Shown here piece by piece: positions 54,442 through 64,000 of a stretch of DNA of 64,000 nucleotides (position 1 is its first letter; the number at the start of each line of letters is the position of its first letter). The stretch is from Poa pratensis (taxonomy: Eukaryota; Streptophyta; Magnoliopsida; Poales; Poaceae), in NCBI GenBank assembly GCA_947311845.1, contig CAMZMU010000063.1:123933818-123997817 (forward strand). The letters are read 5' to 3'. The position numbers and the translations under genes were made by a program. The notes beneath the pieces are model-generated. The model was given only the letters and a program-made list of their open reading frames with translations. It ran no database searches and was not told the origin of the DNA.

Positions 54442-57400
54442 TTACTCTCCCGGCATTATTTCTCCAAGACGTTTCGCACCCGCGATGACCCAAAGCCTAG
54501 CCTCGGCTTTGATCTTATTGAAAACAACCGTCGGGGGCGCAAACTTATTCCGGAACACACGAGCATTTCTCTCGTTCCAAATCTCCCAAGATGCAAGCAA
54601 GGTGATGGAGGCCAAGGCCTTGCGGCTTGGAGACGTCATCTTGAGCCACCAACTAGGGAGCGAGAGGTCCGTCCATTGACTTGGATCCAAAGCGTGGATG
54701 CCAAGCCAATCCTTGATGAGGCCCCAAAGACGAGTAGTGAACCGGCAACCAAGCAAGAGATGCGTGATGGTCTCCGGCACACGGTTGCAAAGAGGGCAAA
54801 GCCCACAATTAGGCCACCCACGCCTAGCCAAACGGTCCGATGTCCAAAGCCTTTTTCGGAGAGCAAGCCAAGCAAAGAACTTGACTTTGGGTGGAGCCCA
54901 AACTTTCCAAACAAGGCTCTTCATGTTTGATGCTTCGGCCCCACGAAATTGAGCCTTGTAGGCCGAAGCCACCGAATACTCCCCGTTAGGTGTGAGCTTC
55001 CAAATGATGGTGTCCTCCACATTCTCCAAAAGAACAACATGAAGAAGAAGGATCCAAAGCTCAATGAATTGGGAAAGGTGGTCATGCGAGAACTCTTCAT
55101 CAAGGGTAATCTTGCTAATCCAAGCGTAGTCATCCATAGCCTTCTTGATACTCCACTTCTTGGTTTTGGACACCATGAAAATGAGAGGAGCGACATCTCT
55201 AGGTTTTTGCCCCTCAAGCCAAGGGGCATTGACATGGGAATGCCTATCGGGTACCCTACCCTGAGGGTACCTGGTGCACGTATCGACTAGGCCCAACTAT
55301 CAGAGCCTACATGAAGCCCATGAAGGGAGGCCCACGAAGATGGAGTATCCTCCAAGTTTAGCGAAGCAATAGTCGGTTTAGAGTTTCCTTACTTGTAAAT
55401 CGAGTCGGTTACGAACACCCGAGACCCAGCCTATTATTTAAGGACTGGGAGGGCCATCGAACCAGACCACGTACTTTCAGAGCCACCAAAACCCTAGCGA
55501 GATCGACATCTCGCCGGGACTCTTGTAACCATCATATTCACAAAGCAATAACATACAGGCAGGACGTAGGGGTGTTACATCCACACGAGGGCCCTGAACC
55601 TGGGTAAAATCTTTGCCCTGCTTGTCAGCCGACGATACTTCCAGCTCTACCACGTTCTCTCCCCATATTCATAACCTAGGGACCTTAACCATGGGTCTTG
55701 ATGAGTCTACCCTCGTCAGGCATCCCAAAAAGAAGTCAAGTTTCCATCTCCCACCGTAATCGTAGTTGAGGCATAGAAAAGATCCATGTCCACCGATGTG
55801 CAAGGGTTGCCGGTGCCGACCCAAATTTTTTCCCTATCCCGCCACTCGAGCCAAGGCCATCTCAAGCGGAGGGCTCGCGCGAACTTGTCATTGTCGAGGA
55901 TGCCAAGGCCACCGAGGTCAAGAGGGCGGCAAACCGTCTCCCAATTGACCTTGCATTGCGCTCCGGTGACCTTATCCTTGCCCGCCCATAGGAAGGCACG
56001 CTCCACTTTGTTGAGGTACTCCAAGGTGCCCGGAGGGACAATGAGGGGAGTCATATGGTGGATTGCTTGGGAGGTGAGCACCGACTTGACAAGGGTAGAG
56101 CGGCCAATGGCGGTGATGAGGTTGCCATTCCAAGTAGGAACCTTCCCGGCCACCTTGTCCTCAAGATGTTGGAAATCCACCCTCTTTAGACACCACACCG
56201 AGAGCGGGAGGCCAAGATATCTCATGGGGAAGGTGGCACGCACCACCGGAAGACCGGCAAGGACATCGTCAAGGTTGATGAGACCGCATCTAATGGGAAC
56301 CACAGAGCTTTTTTCGAAATTGGTGCACAAGCCGGGGACCTCACCGAAACCACGAAGAATGGAGGAGAGGTTTACAATGTCATCCTTGATCGGAGCCACA
56401 AAGATTGCCGCATCATCCGCATACAAGGAGGTCCTCAAAATGCTCCCGCGACCTCTCAACTTGTGAAGTAGCCCATTCCGAGTTGCAATGTCAAGGATTT
56501 GAGTGAGGGGGTCGATCGCAAGGACAAAAAGGAGAGGCGATAGAGGGTCTCCTTGACGGAGACCGCGCCCATGCACAATGGGGAGGCCGGCCACCCCATT
56601 AAGGAGGACGCGAGAGGTGGCGGACGAGAGAAGCGCGGCGATCCAATTACGGAACCGACTTGGGAACCCACGACGTTGGAGAAGGTCAAGAACATACTCC
56701 CACCGGATGGAGTCAAAAGCTTTGCGGATGTCAAGCTTGAAGAGAAGCGCCGGCGTTTTTCCTTTGTGGAACCTTCTTGCCAAATTCTTCACATAGAGGA
56801 AGTTGTCATGTATGCTTCTTTTTTTGATGAAAGCACTTTGGGCTTTGGAGACGAGGTCGTTCATGAAGGGTCCAAGACGAAGGGCAAGCACCTTGGCGAT
56901 GATCTTAGCGATTGCATGGATTAGGCTAATAGGCCTAAAATCGGAGATGTCCTCCGCACCATCCTTCTTAGGCAAGAGGGCAATATTTGCGGAGTTGAGC
57001 CAATGAAAGTTTGCCGAGTGTAGGTTGCCAAATTGATTTATCACCTTCATGACATCGTCTTTAATTGTGCCCCAACATTTCTTAAAGAAGGCACCCGTGA
57101 AGCCATCCGGACCGGGCGCCTTGCACCCCGGCATTTGATCAATTGCTTTTTTGACCTCATCCTCCGAGAAATCTTCACCAAGGGAGGAGAGGTCCGGCTC
57201 TTGAAAGTTGATTTCCTCCCAATTGAAGTCGCGCCCCGGGCATTTCCTCTCCCCATGACCCCTTCAAAATGGTGTTGAATTATTTCCTCCTTGGCTTTGT
57301 GCTCGGTGACCCATCCATGGTTGTGCTTGAGCCTATGTACGTGGTTCTTTCTTCTCCTCGCGTTGACTCTAAGATGGAATTTTTTTTGTGTTGGCATCAC

Positions 57401-58493
57401 CCTCACGAAGGTTGTTGATTCTAGACGATTGCTTCTTCCGAGCTCTCTCAACCACGGCAAGGGCAAGGACCTTTCTTTTCAACCGCTTGCGAAGTTGAAA
57501 CTCCTCCAAGGATAGCACCCTATGCTCCTCGGCAATATCAAGTTGGAGTATGACAAGGAGAGCGGCGTGCAACATGACCTTCGCATTAGGGAGGATGCGC
57601 CGGCTCCATTGGCTAAGACACTTGCCGGTGTGTTGTAACTTGTGAAAGAGAACATGGCAAGGCTCAACATGGGCGGTAGGGGCATTCCAAGCATTGTTGA
57701 CAACCTCGTTGAAACCGGGGATGCGGAGCCAAAAGTTCTCAAACTTGAAAGTGCGAGGGCGGCGAGGACCCGTGTCATCGGCAAGTAGGAGTGGGCAATG
57801 ATCCGAGAGGGAGGAGGACAACGCATGAAGGATGTGAGTGTCGAAACGGAGGTTCCACTCGGTGTTACCAAAGAAGGCATCAAGCTTGCACATTGTTGGG
57901 TTTAGCCTTCCATTGCTCCAAGTGAATCTACGGTTTTGGAGGTGTATTTCTTGAAGCTCACACGCTTGAAGAGTAGCACGGAAGCGGTTGATTCTACTCC
58001 GGTTTACATTCCGCTTGTTCTTGTCACGGGCCCGATGGATTTGGTTGAAGTCGCCAAGAGCTAGCCAACGCGTCCCAACGGTGGGCTTGTGGCTAAGCAA
58101 CTCGGCAAAGAAATCATCTTTGCGGGACGATCTAGTAGGCCCGTAAACCGTCGTGATTTTGAAGTCCCCCTCGATGTCGGAGTTAAGGGGGTGGACATGC
58201 GCCGAAAGACAAAATTCTCCCACTTGAACATTTGTGACATGCAACACGGCGTCGTCCCAAAGCATGAGGATGCCACCACGGGTACCAAGTGCCGGTCTTT
58301 CGATGAAACTCTTGAGACGATTTCCACCTAGGTAGCAAGCGTCAAAGGGCGAGATCGATGATAGCTTGGTTTCTTGGAGGCACACAATGTGGCAGGAGGA
58401 TGCGGCAATCGTTTCGTGGACAGCGGTGCGGCGATCTGGGTCATTTAGACCTCTCGGGTTCCAGCTCAGAGTGTTAACAATTTGTTCTAACAT
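54442..58493 (-). pseudogene. LINE D ORF2, endonuclease-RT-zf-RVT, interrupted
   Basis: The endonuclease (58493-57369) has LSWNPRGLNDPDRRTAVHE, CLQETKLS, ALGDFNQIHRARDKNKRN and SDHCPLLL. Near 57380 the frame shifts for about 250 bp (57466-57150 region, NARRRKNHVHRLKHNHGW) and then returns. The reverse transcriptase (57134-55716) has [45 protein letters not shown] and YADDAAIF. At FWDA/PWLEG the coding sequence is split by the LTR insertion. It resumes at 55229 and ends at 54442 with an intact zf-RVT domain (FFAWLALRKRLWTSDRLARR, CGLCPLC...HLLLGC). The LTR and the shifts make it inactive. Confidence 0.85.
55230..55718 (+). mobile_element. Solo LTR inserted in LINE D
   Basis: The 489-bp sequence begins TGACATGGG and ends CTCGTCA, so it has TG...CA ends, and is flanked by the 5-bp duplication GGCAT (55225-55229 and 55719-55723). 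On the plus strand it has a TATA-like TATTATTTAAGG near 55434 followed by U5-like sequence. It separates two adjacent codons of the LINE reverse transcriptase, with no coding sequence or second LTR. The size, ends and duplication fit a solo LTR left by recombination of an LTR retrotransposon. Confidence 0.83.
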
Positions 58494-58794
58494 GGTAAAC
58501 TATGGGGACTCCAAAGAACAAACACAAGTGGCATACAGTAGCAGAGCAGAGCACAGATGGCATGCAGTAGCAGAGCACGAGTAGCTGGACCACACTCCAG
58601 TAGCATTAGCAAGTTCATCATGGCACACAGTAGCAGAGCACAAATGGCATACAGAAGCAGAGCACGAGTAGCTGGAACACACTCCAGTAGCAGTAGCAAG
58701 TTCATCACGGCACAAAGAACAGACATAGTTTTGAGCTAACATTGGGAAACTAGATAAACGACGAAAGGACCCAGCTGCGAGATCTATCAGCAGC

Positions 58795-60474
58795 TCAAAC
58801 ATCTCCAGTAAGCACCTCTGCAGCCTCACCATCGTGGTCTAGTGCAGCCGCACCACCATGGTTGATCAGGGCGTCATCCATGGCATCATCCTCCTCAGTA
58901 TCGACCTTGAATAGCTTGCGAATTCCCGTCATGACCTGCGGCTGCATCTGGTCCTTGAAGAGCAGCGAGAACTCCGCGAGGGCCTTCTCCGTCACCACCT
59001 CTCCGTCGCGGATGATGCCCAGGTTGTGGCAGACAAGCGTTTCAGCCGCTTGCGCCACCCGTGCCGCCTTGCGGTTAGCCTTGATCCTAGCGCTCGACCG
59101 GCGCTTAACCGTGTACCGGCAAATGGTCATGCCGGCCATGGTCTTGCGTCTGTTGCGTGGCCGGACCGGTGGGGTGGACGTCGGGGGCGAGAGCAATGCC
59201 TCCTGGCTGGCGGTGAAGAGAGGAGCCAGCAGCGTCGCGTCGTCGTCAAGAGAGCCAGTGTAGCTCGAGGCTGGCGGGGAGCTGCGTGAGCGCGCGAAGG
59301 TACCCGAGGCACGCCCAGGCGAAGACACGACCGGAGGGCTCCCAAAGCCAGGTGGGCGCAGAGGAGAGAGCTCGGCCACGAGGCCGCCAGGGGCGAGGAA
59401 AGCGAGGGCATGGGCCGCCTCACCCGAAGCCGACGCTGGTGGAGTGGCGATGAACTGGCCTAGCAGCAGCGAGGATTCCTGCATGGATTTGGATTTGCCG
59501 CGCGAAGATGCCGGCAGCACGGATGTGGGGGAGCCAGGGTGGACTGAGGATGATGGCGGCGTTCTGGCGGCGCGTGACCTGCGCCTTGCGGCAGCAGGAG
59601 ACGCACTCCTGGTGCCACGCCGGCCACGACGAGGTGGAGGAGAGGGAGGAGCCGCGGGGGCAGCCTCACTGCCGCGGACGGCCACCGAGAGCGCCAGCGC
59701 GTCGACCTGGGCGGCGAGAGCCAGTGCGTCGGCCTGGGCGGCGAGCACGTGGGCGTCGGCATCGAGCTGCATCTGGAGCGCATGGGCGCCATGGGCGGAG
59801 GAGCGGTCACGGTCACGGTCACGGTCACGGCCTTGGTCGCCATTGCGATCACGCGGGAGGGCCGCGCGAGAGAGACTGCGGCGAAGGGTGTCGCGCCAGC
59901 CCCTGGAGTTGTCGCGGTCGCGGCCCCTGTCTTCATCGTCCCTACGGCGGCCAGAGAGGTCCCAAGGCGCGTCGCGAGGGTCCGCCGGGCCACGCTCGCC
60001 GTCGATGACGCCGAGCTCCCAGTCAAACAGCTCCGTGCGCCTCGGCTTCGTCGGCACGCCCGGAATGGCCTCAACGCCGGTGAAGTCCTCGTAGCCAACC
60101 AGATGGACCAGAACTCGGGAGCGCAGGGCACGCCTGCCGACGGTTGGAGCAGACGCCGGCGCCGCCCTGGCCGGCAGCTTGAGGCGCTTGACGCGCGGGA
60201 TGAGGTCGGGGTTGTCGGTCCACACCCAGACGCCAAGCGAAGAGGCGTCCTCGCGGTTCACCGAGCGCGCCATGATGTAGTCCAAGTCGCATTCATCGCC
60301 GATGGCCCGGGAGACGGTGTCGACATCCCAAGCGTGCAGCTTGATGCCCTCCAGCTCGAGGTGGACATGGTAGCGCATGTCGACGTAGTCCGCCTGAGCT
60401 TCGAGCGACCACGGCTTCATGCTCATCAATTTGCAGCATCCGGTGACGTCATAATGTTTTTGATCGAGGGGCAT
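58795..60474 (-). pseudogene. LINE D ORF1, lacking the N-terminal knuckles
   Basis: The open frame has 559 codons. The first 110 residues are the end of a DUF4283-like domain (KPWSLEAQADYVDMRYHVHL, HAWDVDTVSRAIGDECDLDY). A charged Arg/Asp repeat region (GRDRDRDRDR type) and a Ser/Pro/Ala-rich linker follow. The C-terminal part is helical and basic (RRKTMAGMTICRYTVKRRSS). The start at 60474 is the first ATG after the truncation point and not the native start. Neighbouring frames on both strands are open because of high GC. Confidence 0.65.
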
Positions 60475-60729
60475 GGGGGACCATGACGCTGTCAGCTAGA
60501 ACAACGGTAGATCATACAATGATCGTGGCAGCTAATGACTTCGTCTCGGCATGCCTTTGTGTTAATATAGGGGGAAAACCTTGTAGGCCAAGAATGCACT
60601 GTTTGTAGGAAAACACACTTCATAATCAATAAAAAGGGAGATCAAACCAAATCTTTATAAATCAGACCGGTGTACACAATCCTAACAAAATATATAACTT
60701 ACTTCTAGTCCAACAAGAAGTGATTTAGT

Positions 60730-61170
60730 CTTACGATTGTGTACTCTGCTCTGAGGGTACTACTGAAGATTTCCAGCACCTGTTTTTTGAATGCGATTTC
60801 AGCAGGAATTTCTGGTGGAAGTTGAATCTGGAATGGAATACTGATTTGGATCTGATCAACATGCTGATTGATGCTAGAAAAAGATACAAACTTGTATGCT
60901 TCAAGGAGTCCATGATCGTGGGCTGCTGGAGTCTATGGAACCATCGAACAGATGCATCTTTGATGGGCACAATATTTGACTTGGATGTCTGTTTTCAGGA
61001 TTTTTTGTCCTCTTTTAATCTTGTTAGACATAGAGCTAAACCTTCTCTTAAAGAAGGAATGACCAAATGGGTGGACACTTTATGAACACTTCTATAATAA
61101 CTTTGTGTTTTTTTTGAGAAAATAGAAAATTAAATAGTAGGGATTTTCCCTACTGTTTTGCGCTTAAAAA
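60730..61170 (+). mobile_element. LINE F, strongly 5'-truncated copy
   Basis: A 441-bp plus-strand insertion ends in a short poly(A) (61164-61170), with a 12-bp target duplication AAGTGATTTAGT at 60718-60729 and 61171-61182. It contains only the end of ORF2 and a 3' UTR. It is the only plus-strand LINE in the window. Confidence 0.82.
60733..61085 (+). pseudogene. LINE F ORF2 C-terminal fragment
   Basis: The frame begins inside the zinc-binding region (CVLCSEGTTEDFQHLFFEC, a CxxC...HxxxC pattern) and continues FSRNFWWKLNLEWNTDLDL and WSLWNHRTDASLM to a stop at 61083-61085. The pattern is that of the last 115 residues of grass LINE ORF2 proteins. There is no start codon of its own. Confidence 0.75.
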
Positions 61171-61182
61171 AAGTGATTTAGT

Positions 61183-61632
61183 GAAAGCATCAGGAATACT
61201 CTGCATGAAGGCCAGCTGCCCGATGGTGTGTACGTAGTGGTAATAGTACGAGACTCGCCTCGAAACAAAGAAAAATGTGAACCTTGAAAAAATACATCGA
61301 TTCTCCAATTTCTTTGCTACAACTATTTCCCTGACAAGTAGAAATCTGTTTCGATGTGATTATTACTCGCGGGAAATATAGGATCAATGATATGTAGATA
61401 GATTCCAAGTAATCACCCAAAATATAAGGAATTATTTCTCGTGGAATATCAAGCTATTTAAGAACTGATTGAACCCAAATAACGTTGGTTGTCACGTTTG
61501 CAAGAGCTTTATATTCTTATTATGTACTAGACCTCGATACATCAGCTTGTGTTCTGCAGTCCAAGAAAACAAATTCGATCCAGAATAGTCAAAAAACACC
61601 AATAGATATTCTATCATCTAACCACCTTGTTT
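61183..61632. other. AT-rich region, nothing recognised
   Basis: About 450 bp with no gene or terminal repeat noticed. Confidence 0.5.
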
Positions 61633-61885
61633 TCATACACAAACTTGAAATCTATCATCACATGTGCATTTTCATACACAAACTTGAAATCTATGGTACA
61701 CAAACTCGACAATCGGGTTGATTTTGGTCCATTAGTGTTCCGCTGCCGACACATGTATGCCATATAGATAAGTGGCACACGCTAGGTACGTGGTTGTCAA
61801 GTTTGTGTACCACGGTACCACATATTGCAAGTTTGTGTATGAAATGCACATCTAAGACAAGTTTGTGTATCCCTAGTGTTATTAA
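61633..61885. mobile_element. MITE-like inverted repeat with repeated CACAAACTTG motifs
   Basis: The left arm (61633-61711) carries CATACACAAACTTGAAATCT twice and TACACAAACTCGACA. The right arm (61795-61880) carries the complements (CAAGTTTGTGTA three times). The right end reads ATCCCTAGTGTTATTAACC. The left boundary and a target duplication are unclear. It is probably a small Mutator-type MITE. Confidence 0.6.
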
Positions 61886-62090
61886 CCTTTTTTTTGTACA
61901 AGAGGCGAGAATTTTTGCTGTAAATATCTGAAAGGTCGTGGACAACGTGATATACTCCTTCGTTTAAGCGGGCTGGACTGTTGTGTAGTGTGAGTTGTTT
62001 TCCGTAAAGTGGAGGCTAAAATACAAAATCGCGCTGCCCTAATTTCTGTGCACACGATGATGAATGTACGGTGAAAAGAGGGAACAAAAT

Positions 62091-62748
62091 AGCTGAGGCA
62101 ACCTTGGAGCCTTATCCTCTCCCCATCCACAGTAGAGAGGAGCGAACTTTTGGGCGAACCGCGTCGTTCCACCTCGCCGCCGTTGGGTCGGCGGGTTCCT
62201 CACCCTCCGGCGGCTGCTCCGGCAGCGGGAGGATGGGGAAGCCCCGATCTACGGCGTGTATATAGTGTAGGTACGGTGTGGGTGCTTGCCGGCGGCGTTT
62301 GGGAGCGGTTGGCGCGGCCGGAGTGGCGTTTTGCGGCGGAAGATCTCTGCTCCGGCGGTGGTGGTCCTTGGAGCGCTGCTGCCGATCTTCTGTCTTCTGC
62401 GCGCTCGGGGCTCGGCGGAGCTGCTGGGTGCGTATTCCCCTCGCCGGAGTTCGCGGGACGGCGTCTCCGGGTGTTCGTTGGATCGTTTCGAGCTGTGTTT
62501 GCAGGGCGTTGGCTTCGATGGCGTTGGATGGAGGAGCTTCGGGTCCGAGTTCGTCGACTTCCCGGCCGTGGAGGGGCTGTTCCGTATCCAAGGAGTGAAG
62601 GGAGCAGTGGCGGCGGCGCGCCGGCGTACGTCCTCGTCGTCGTCTTCGTCAATGGGGGCTGAGGGACTTCGTTGTAATTTTGCCTTTGTCTCAGGACCTT
62701 TCTGTAAGAACTCTGTGATAATATCAGCTCGTTTCTCGCAAAAAAAAA
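62091..62748 (+). mobile_element. Poly(A) retroposon with target duplication
   Basis: A plus-strand element of about 660 bp ends in an A-run at 62740-62750, with the duplication AGAGGGAACAAAAT at 62077-62090 and 62750-62763. The body is GC-rich and open in several frames (106-170 codons) without recognisable homology. It ends CAGCTCGTTTCTCGC before the A-run. It resembles 50580-51724 in plan and is probably mobilised by LINE enzymes. Confidence 0.78.
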
Positions 62749-63124
62749 AAGAGGGAACAAAATTGGGGTGCCCTAGGGGGACCTGGGCCTAGCACGCACC
62801 TTCTACACTCGGCGAATGCCAAAATACTCGGTATACATGATCTTTCCTGTAGTGAGTTTGGTGGCGCCGTCGCTGTCCCTCTTTTTCTCTGGCCGGGGAA
62901 CAAAATATCCGATGGACCTGACGGATGACATCATGAAACTCAAATCTGAAGGAGAACGCAAGAACTCAAGAGCAGCCCACCACAGCAGGAGCGCGAGGGA
63001 ACGAATCGACGGATGGAATTATCGACGAAAGATTAGAAGAAATTTCAGTTTCCTAAAAATTAGCGTACGTGACGATTATCTACCGTGACGGGTACCAATA
63101 ACAGCTTATTTTCTGGAGCTTGTG

Positions 63125-63405
63125 ACAAGATGATTAGAAGGGTGGTTGTACCCTCAGTACATCAGAGTTTAAATCCTAGATTTGACACTGGTGTTTCTCG
63201 TTTAGGCGGAATATTCTTTAGTGGGAGACGACGTTCCCGTCGACAGCGAGACGCTTGTGGTGACTTCGTCAATCTCATGGCCCGACCGCCGGCTCAGTCT
63301 TTCGGAGGTGCTCATAGGGGTAGGGTGTGCGTGTATGCGTTCATAGGGGTGAGTATGTGCACGTGTATGTGAGCGTCTGCGTTGTACTGTGTTTCGAAAA
63401 AAAAA
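63125..63405 (+). mobile_element. tRNA-type SINE
   Basis: The head has a GTGGTTGTACCCTCAGTAC block and a B-box-like AGTTTAAATCC. The body (GGCGGAATATTC, GACGTTCCCGTCGAC, TCATAGGGGTAGGG) is one I associate with grass SINEs. The tail is TGTACTGTGTTTCG followed by A9 (63397-63405). It lies 38 bp upstream of the start codon of the next gene. A target duplication was not found, so the left border is approximate. Confidence 0.6.
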
Positions 63406-63443
63406 GTATATCGGACTCGGAGGGAGGATTCGACGGGAACGCC

Positions 63444-64000
63444 ATGAACAGCTGGTTTGTGAATCTGGCGGTGTCACACGTGAGCGGCCGCGACGGCGTC
63501 GCCCCCTTCAGCCTGTACCGCATAAATCCAGCAAAGCTGTTCTACCCCACCGGAGTCACCGCACCAGCGACGTCGACAACCGAAGGATCAACAGATCCAG
63601 CGAAAATCAGAAGAGCTCCGCTGCGTAGGCCCGCCATCTCCTTCGACAGGCCAACCCAAGATGGAAGACTCGGGTGGATGGAGTTCATGTCCGCCGGCCG
63701 CGGCGGGGACGCCATCGTCGCCGTGGACAACGTCGGCCGCACCATCCTCTACGACGCAGAACTCAACATGGTCCGCTACAGCATGCCCATGCCGTTCGAA
63801 CCCATCCTGAGCCATCACCGTCGGCGACGGCGATGATCTTTACATGATGAAGGACACGCTCAGGCGGTGGCCCCAGACGAACTTCTTCCAGGCTCTCGTC
63901 CACGACACCCGGTCGTCCGTGACGAAGTGGCACTGGCGCTCCCTCCCTCCACCTCCATTATTACCTCGCCCGACACAGACGACGAGCTGGAGATGACCAT
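63444..64000 (+). pseudogene. DUF1668-type grass protein, frameshifted and cut by the window edge
   Basis: The frame starts MNSWFVNLAVSHVSGRD at 63444 and continues FSLYRINPAKLFYPTG, PAISFDRPTQDGRLG and GRTILYDAELNMVRYSMPMP. This pattern is typical of a large grass-specific family of unknown function (DUF1668). Near 63812 the frame is lost (stop at 63834-63836), and the continuation (VGDGDDLYMMKDTLRRW, FQALVHDT) is in another frame. A further shift near 63960 is likely. The 3' end is outside the window. The family has no known enzymatic role. With a SINE 38 bp upstream and two likely frameshifts, this is probably a pseudogene. Confidence 0.65.

Larger units (their letters stand above)
54317..60490 (-). 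mobile_element. LINE D, 5'-truncated, split by a solo LTR
   Basis: This minus-strand LINE has a poly(A) tail seen as a T10 run at 54317-54326, ORF2 (58493-54442) and most of ORF1 (60474-58795). ORF1 lacks its zinc-knuckle N-terminus, so the element is truncated near 60490. A 489-bp LTR-type insertion (55230-55718) splits ORF2. I could not identify a convincing target duplication. Confidence 0.82.

Noticed and set aside
55230..55718. Host intron in LINE D
   Set aside because: It lacks GT-AG at the borders in the coding direction and has a 5-bp duplication with TG...CA ends, so it is an insertion.

Overview
The window is nuclear DNA from a grass, most likely a Pooideae/Triticeae species. Introns are short and GT-AG, promoters are GC-rich, and the repeats are of grass type: Stowaway MITEs, Helitrons ending in a CCCGT..ACGGG hairpin plus CTAG, GC-rich LINEs and a tRNA-type SINE. 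There is no rRNA, CRISPR or operon.

Three host genes look intact and lie together in the middle. NOP58 (27352-30275, +) is a core box C/D snoRNP protein. A putatively myristoylated CDK-like kinase of the plant At1g54610-like type occupies 34370-37983 (+). GEX1 (38781-46083, -) belongs to the KAR5/Brambleberry nuclear-fusion family. Two further host genes are damaged or partial: an F-box pseudogene (14177-15336, -) and a DUF1668-type gene at the right edge (63444-64000, +).

Most of the rest is transposons, often nested. Left part: LINE A (1-1989, running off the window) lies in or against LINE B (1990-6290). LINE C (7431-14029) is essentially full length with a perfect 15-bp target duplication and lies just downstream of the F-box pseudogene. 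A Helitron (15541-18936) contains a Pack-MULE (16136-17825, perfect 9-bp duplication) carrying a PPR fragment and perhaps a glycosyltransferase fragment. More Helitron ends follow at 18949 and 19043, then a second Helitron (22215-26305) with a foldback element inside it.

Right part: a 5.1-kb Mutator-like element (39042-44166, 9-bp duplication) sits in the last intron of GEX1, 16 bp from the 3' splice site. It carries a plant mobile domain gene and a small two-exon gene but no transposase that I can recognise. Further right are a dead PIF/Harbinger element (47765-49922), a 5'-truncated LINE with a Helitron that in turn holds a retroposon (49929-52908), LINE D split by a solo LTR (54317-60490), a tiny truncated LINE (60730-61170), another poly(A) retroposon (62091-62748) and a SINE directly upstream of the DUF1668-type gene.

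The retroelement load is unusual: at least six LINE insertions, five of them on the minus strand, against a single solo LTR and no LTR-retrotransposon coding region. The target-site duplications, splice junctions and reading-frame breaks given here were read directly from the sequence. Family names come from motif recognition without database searches.
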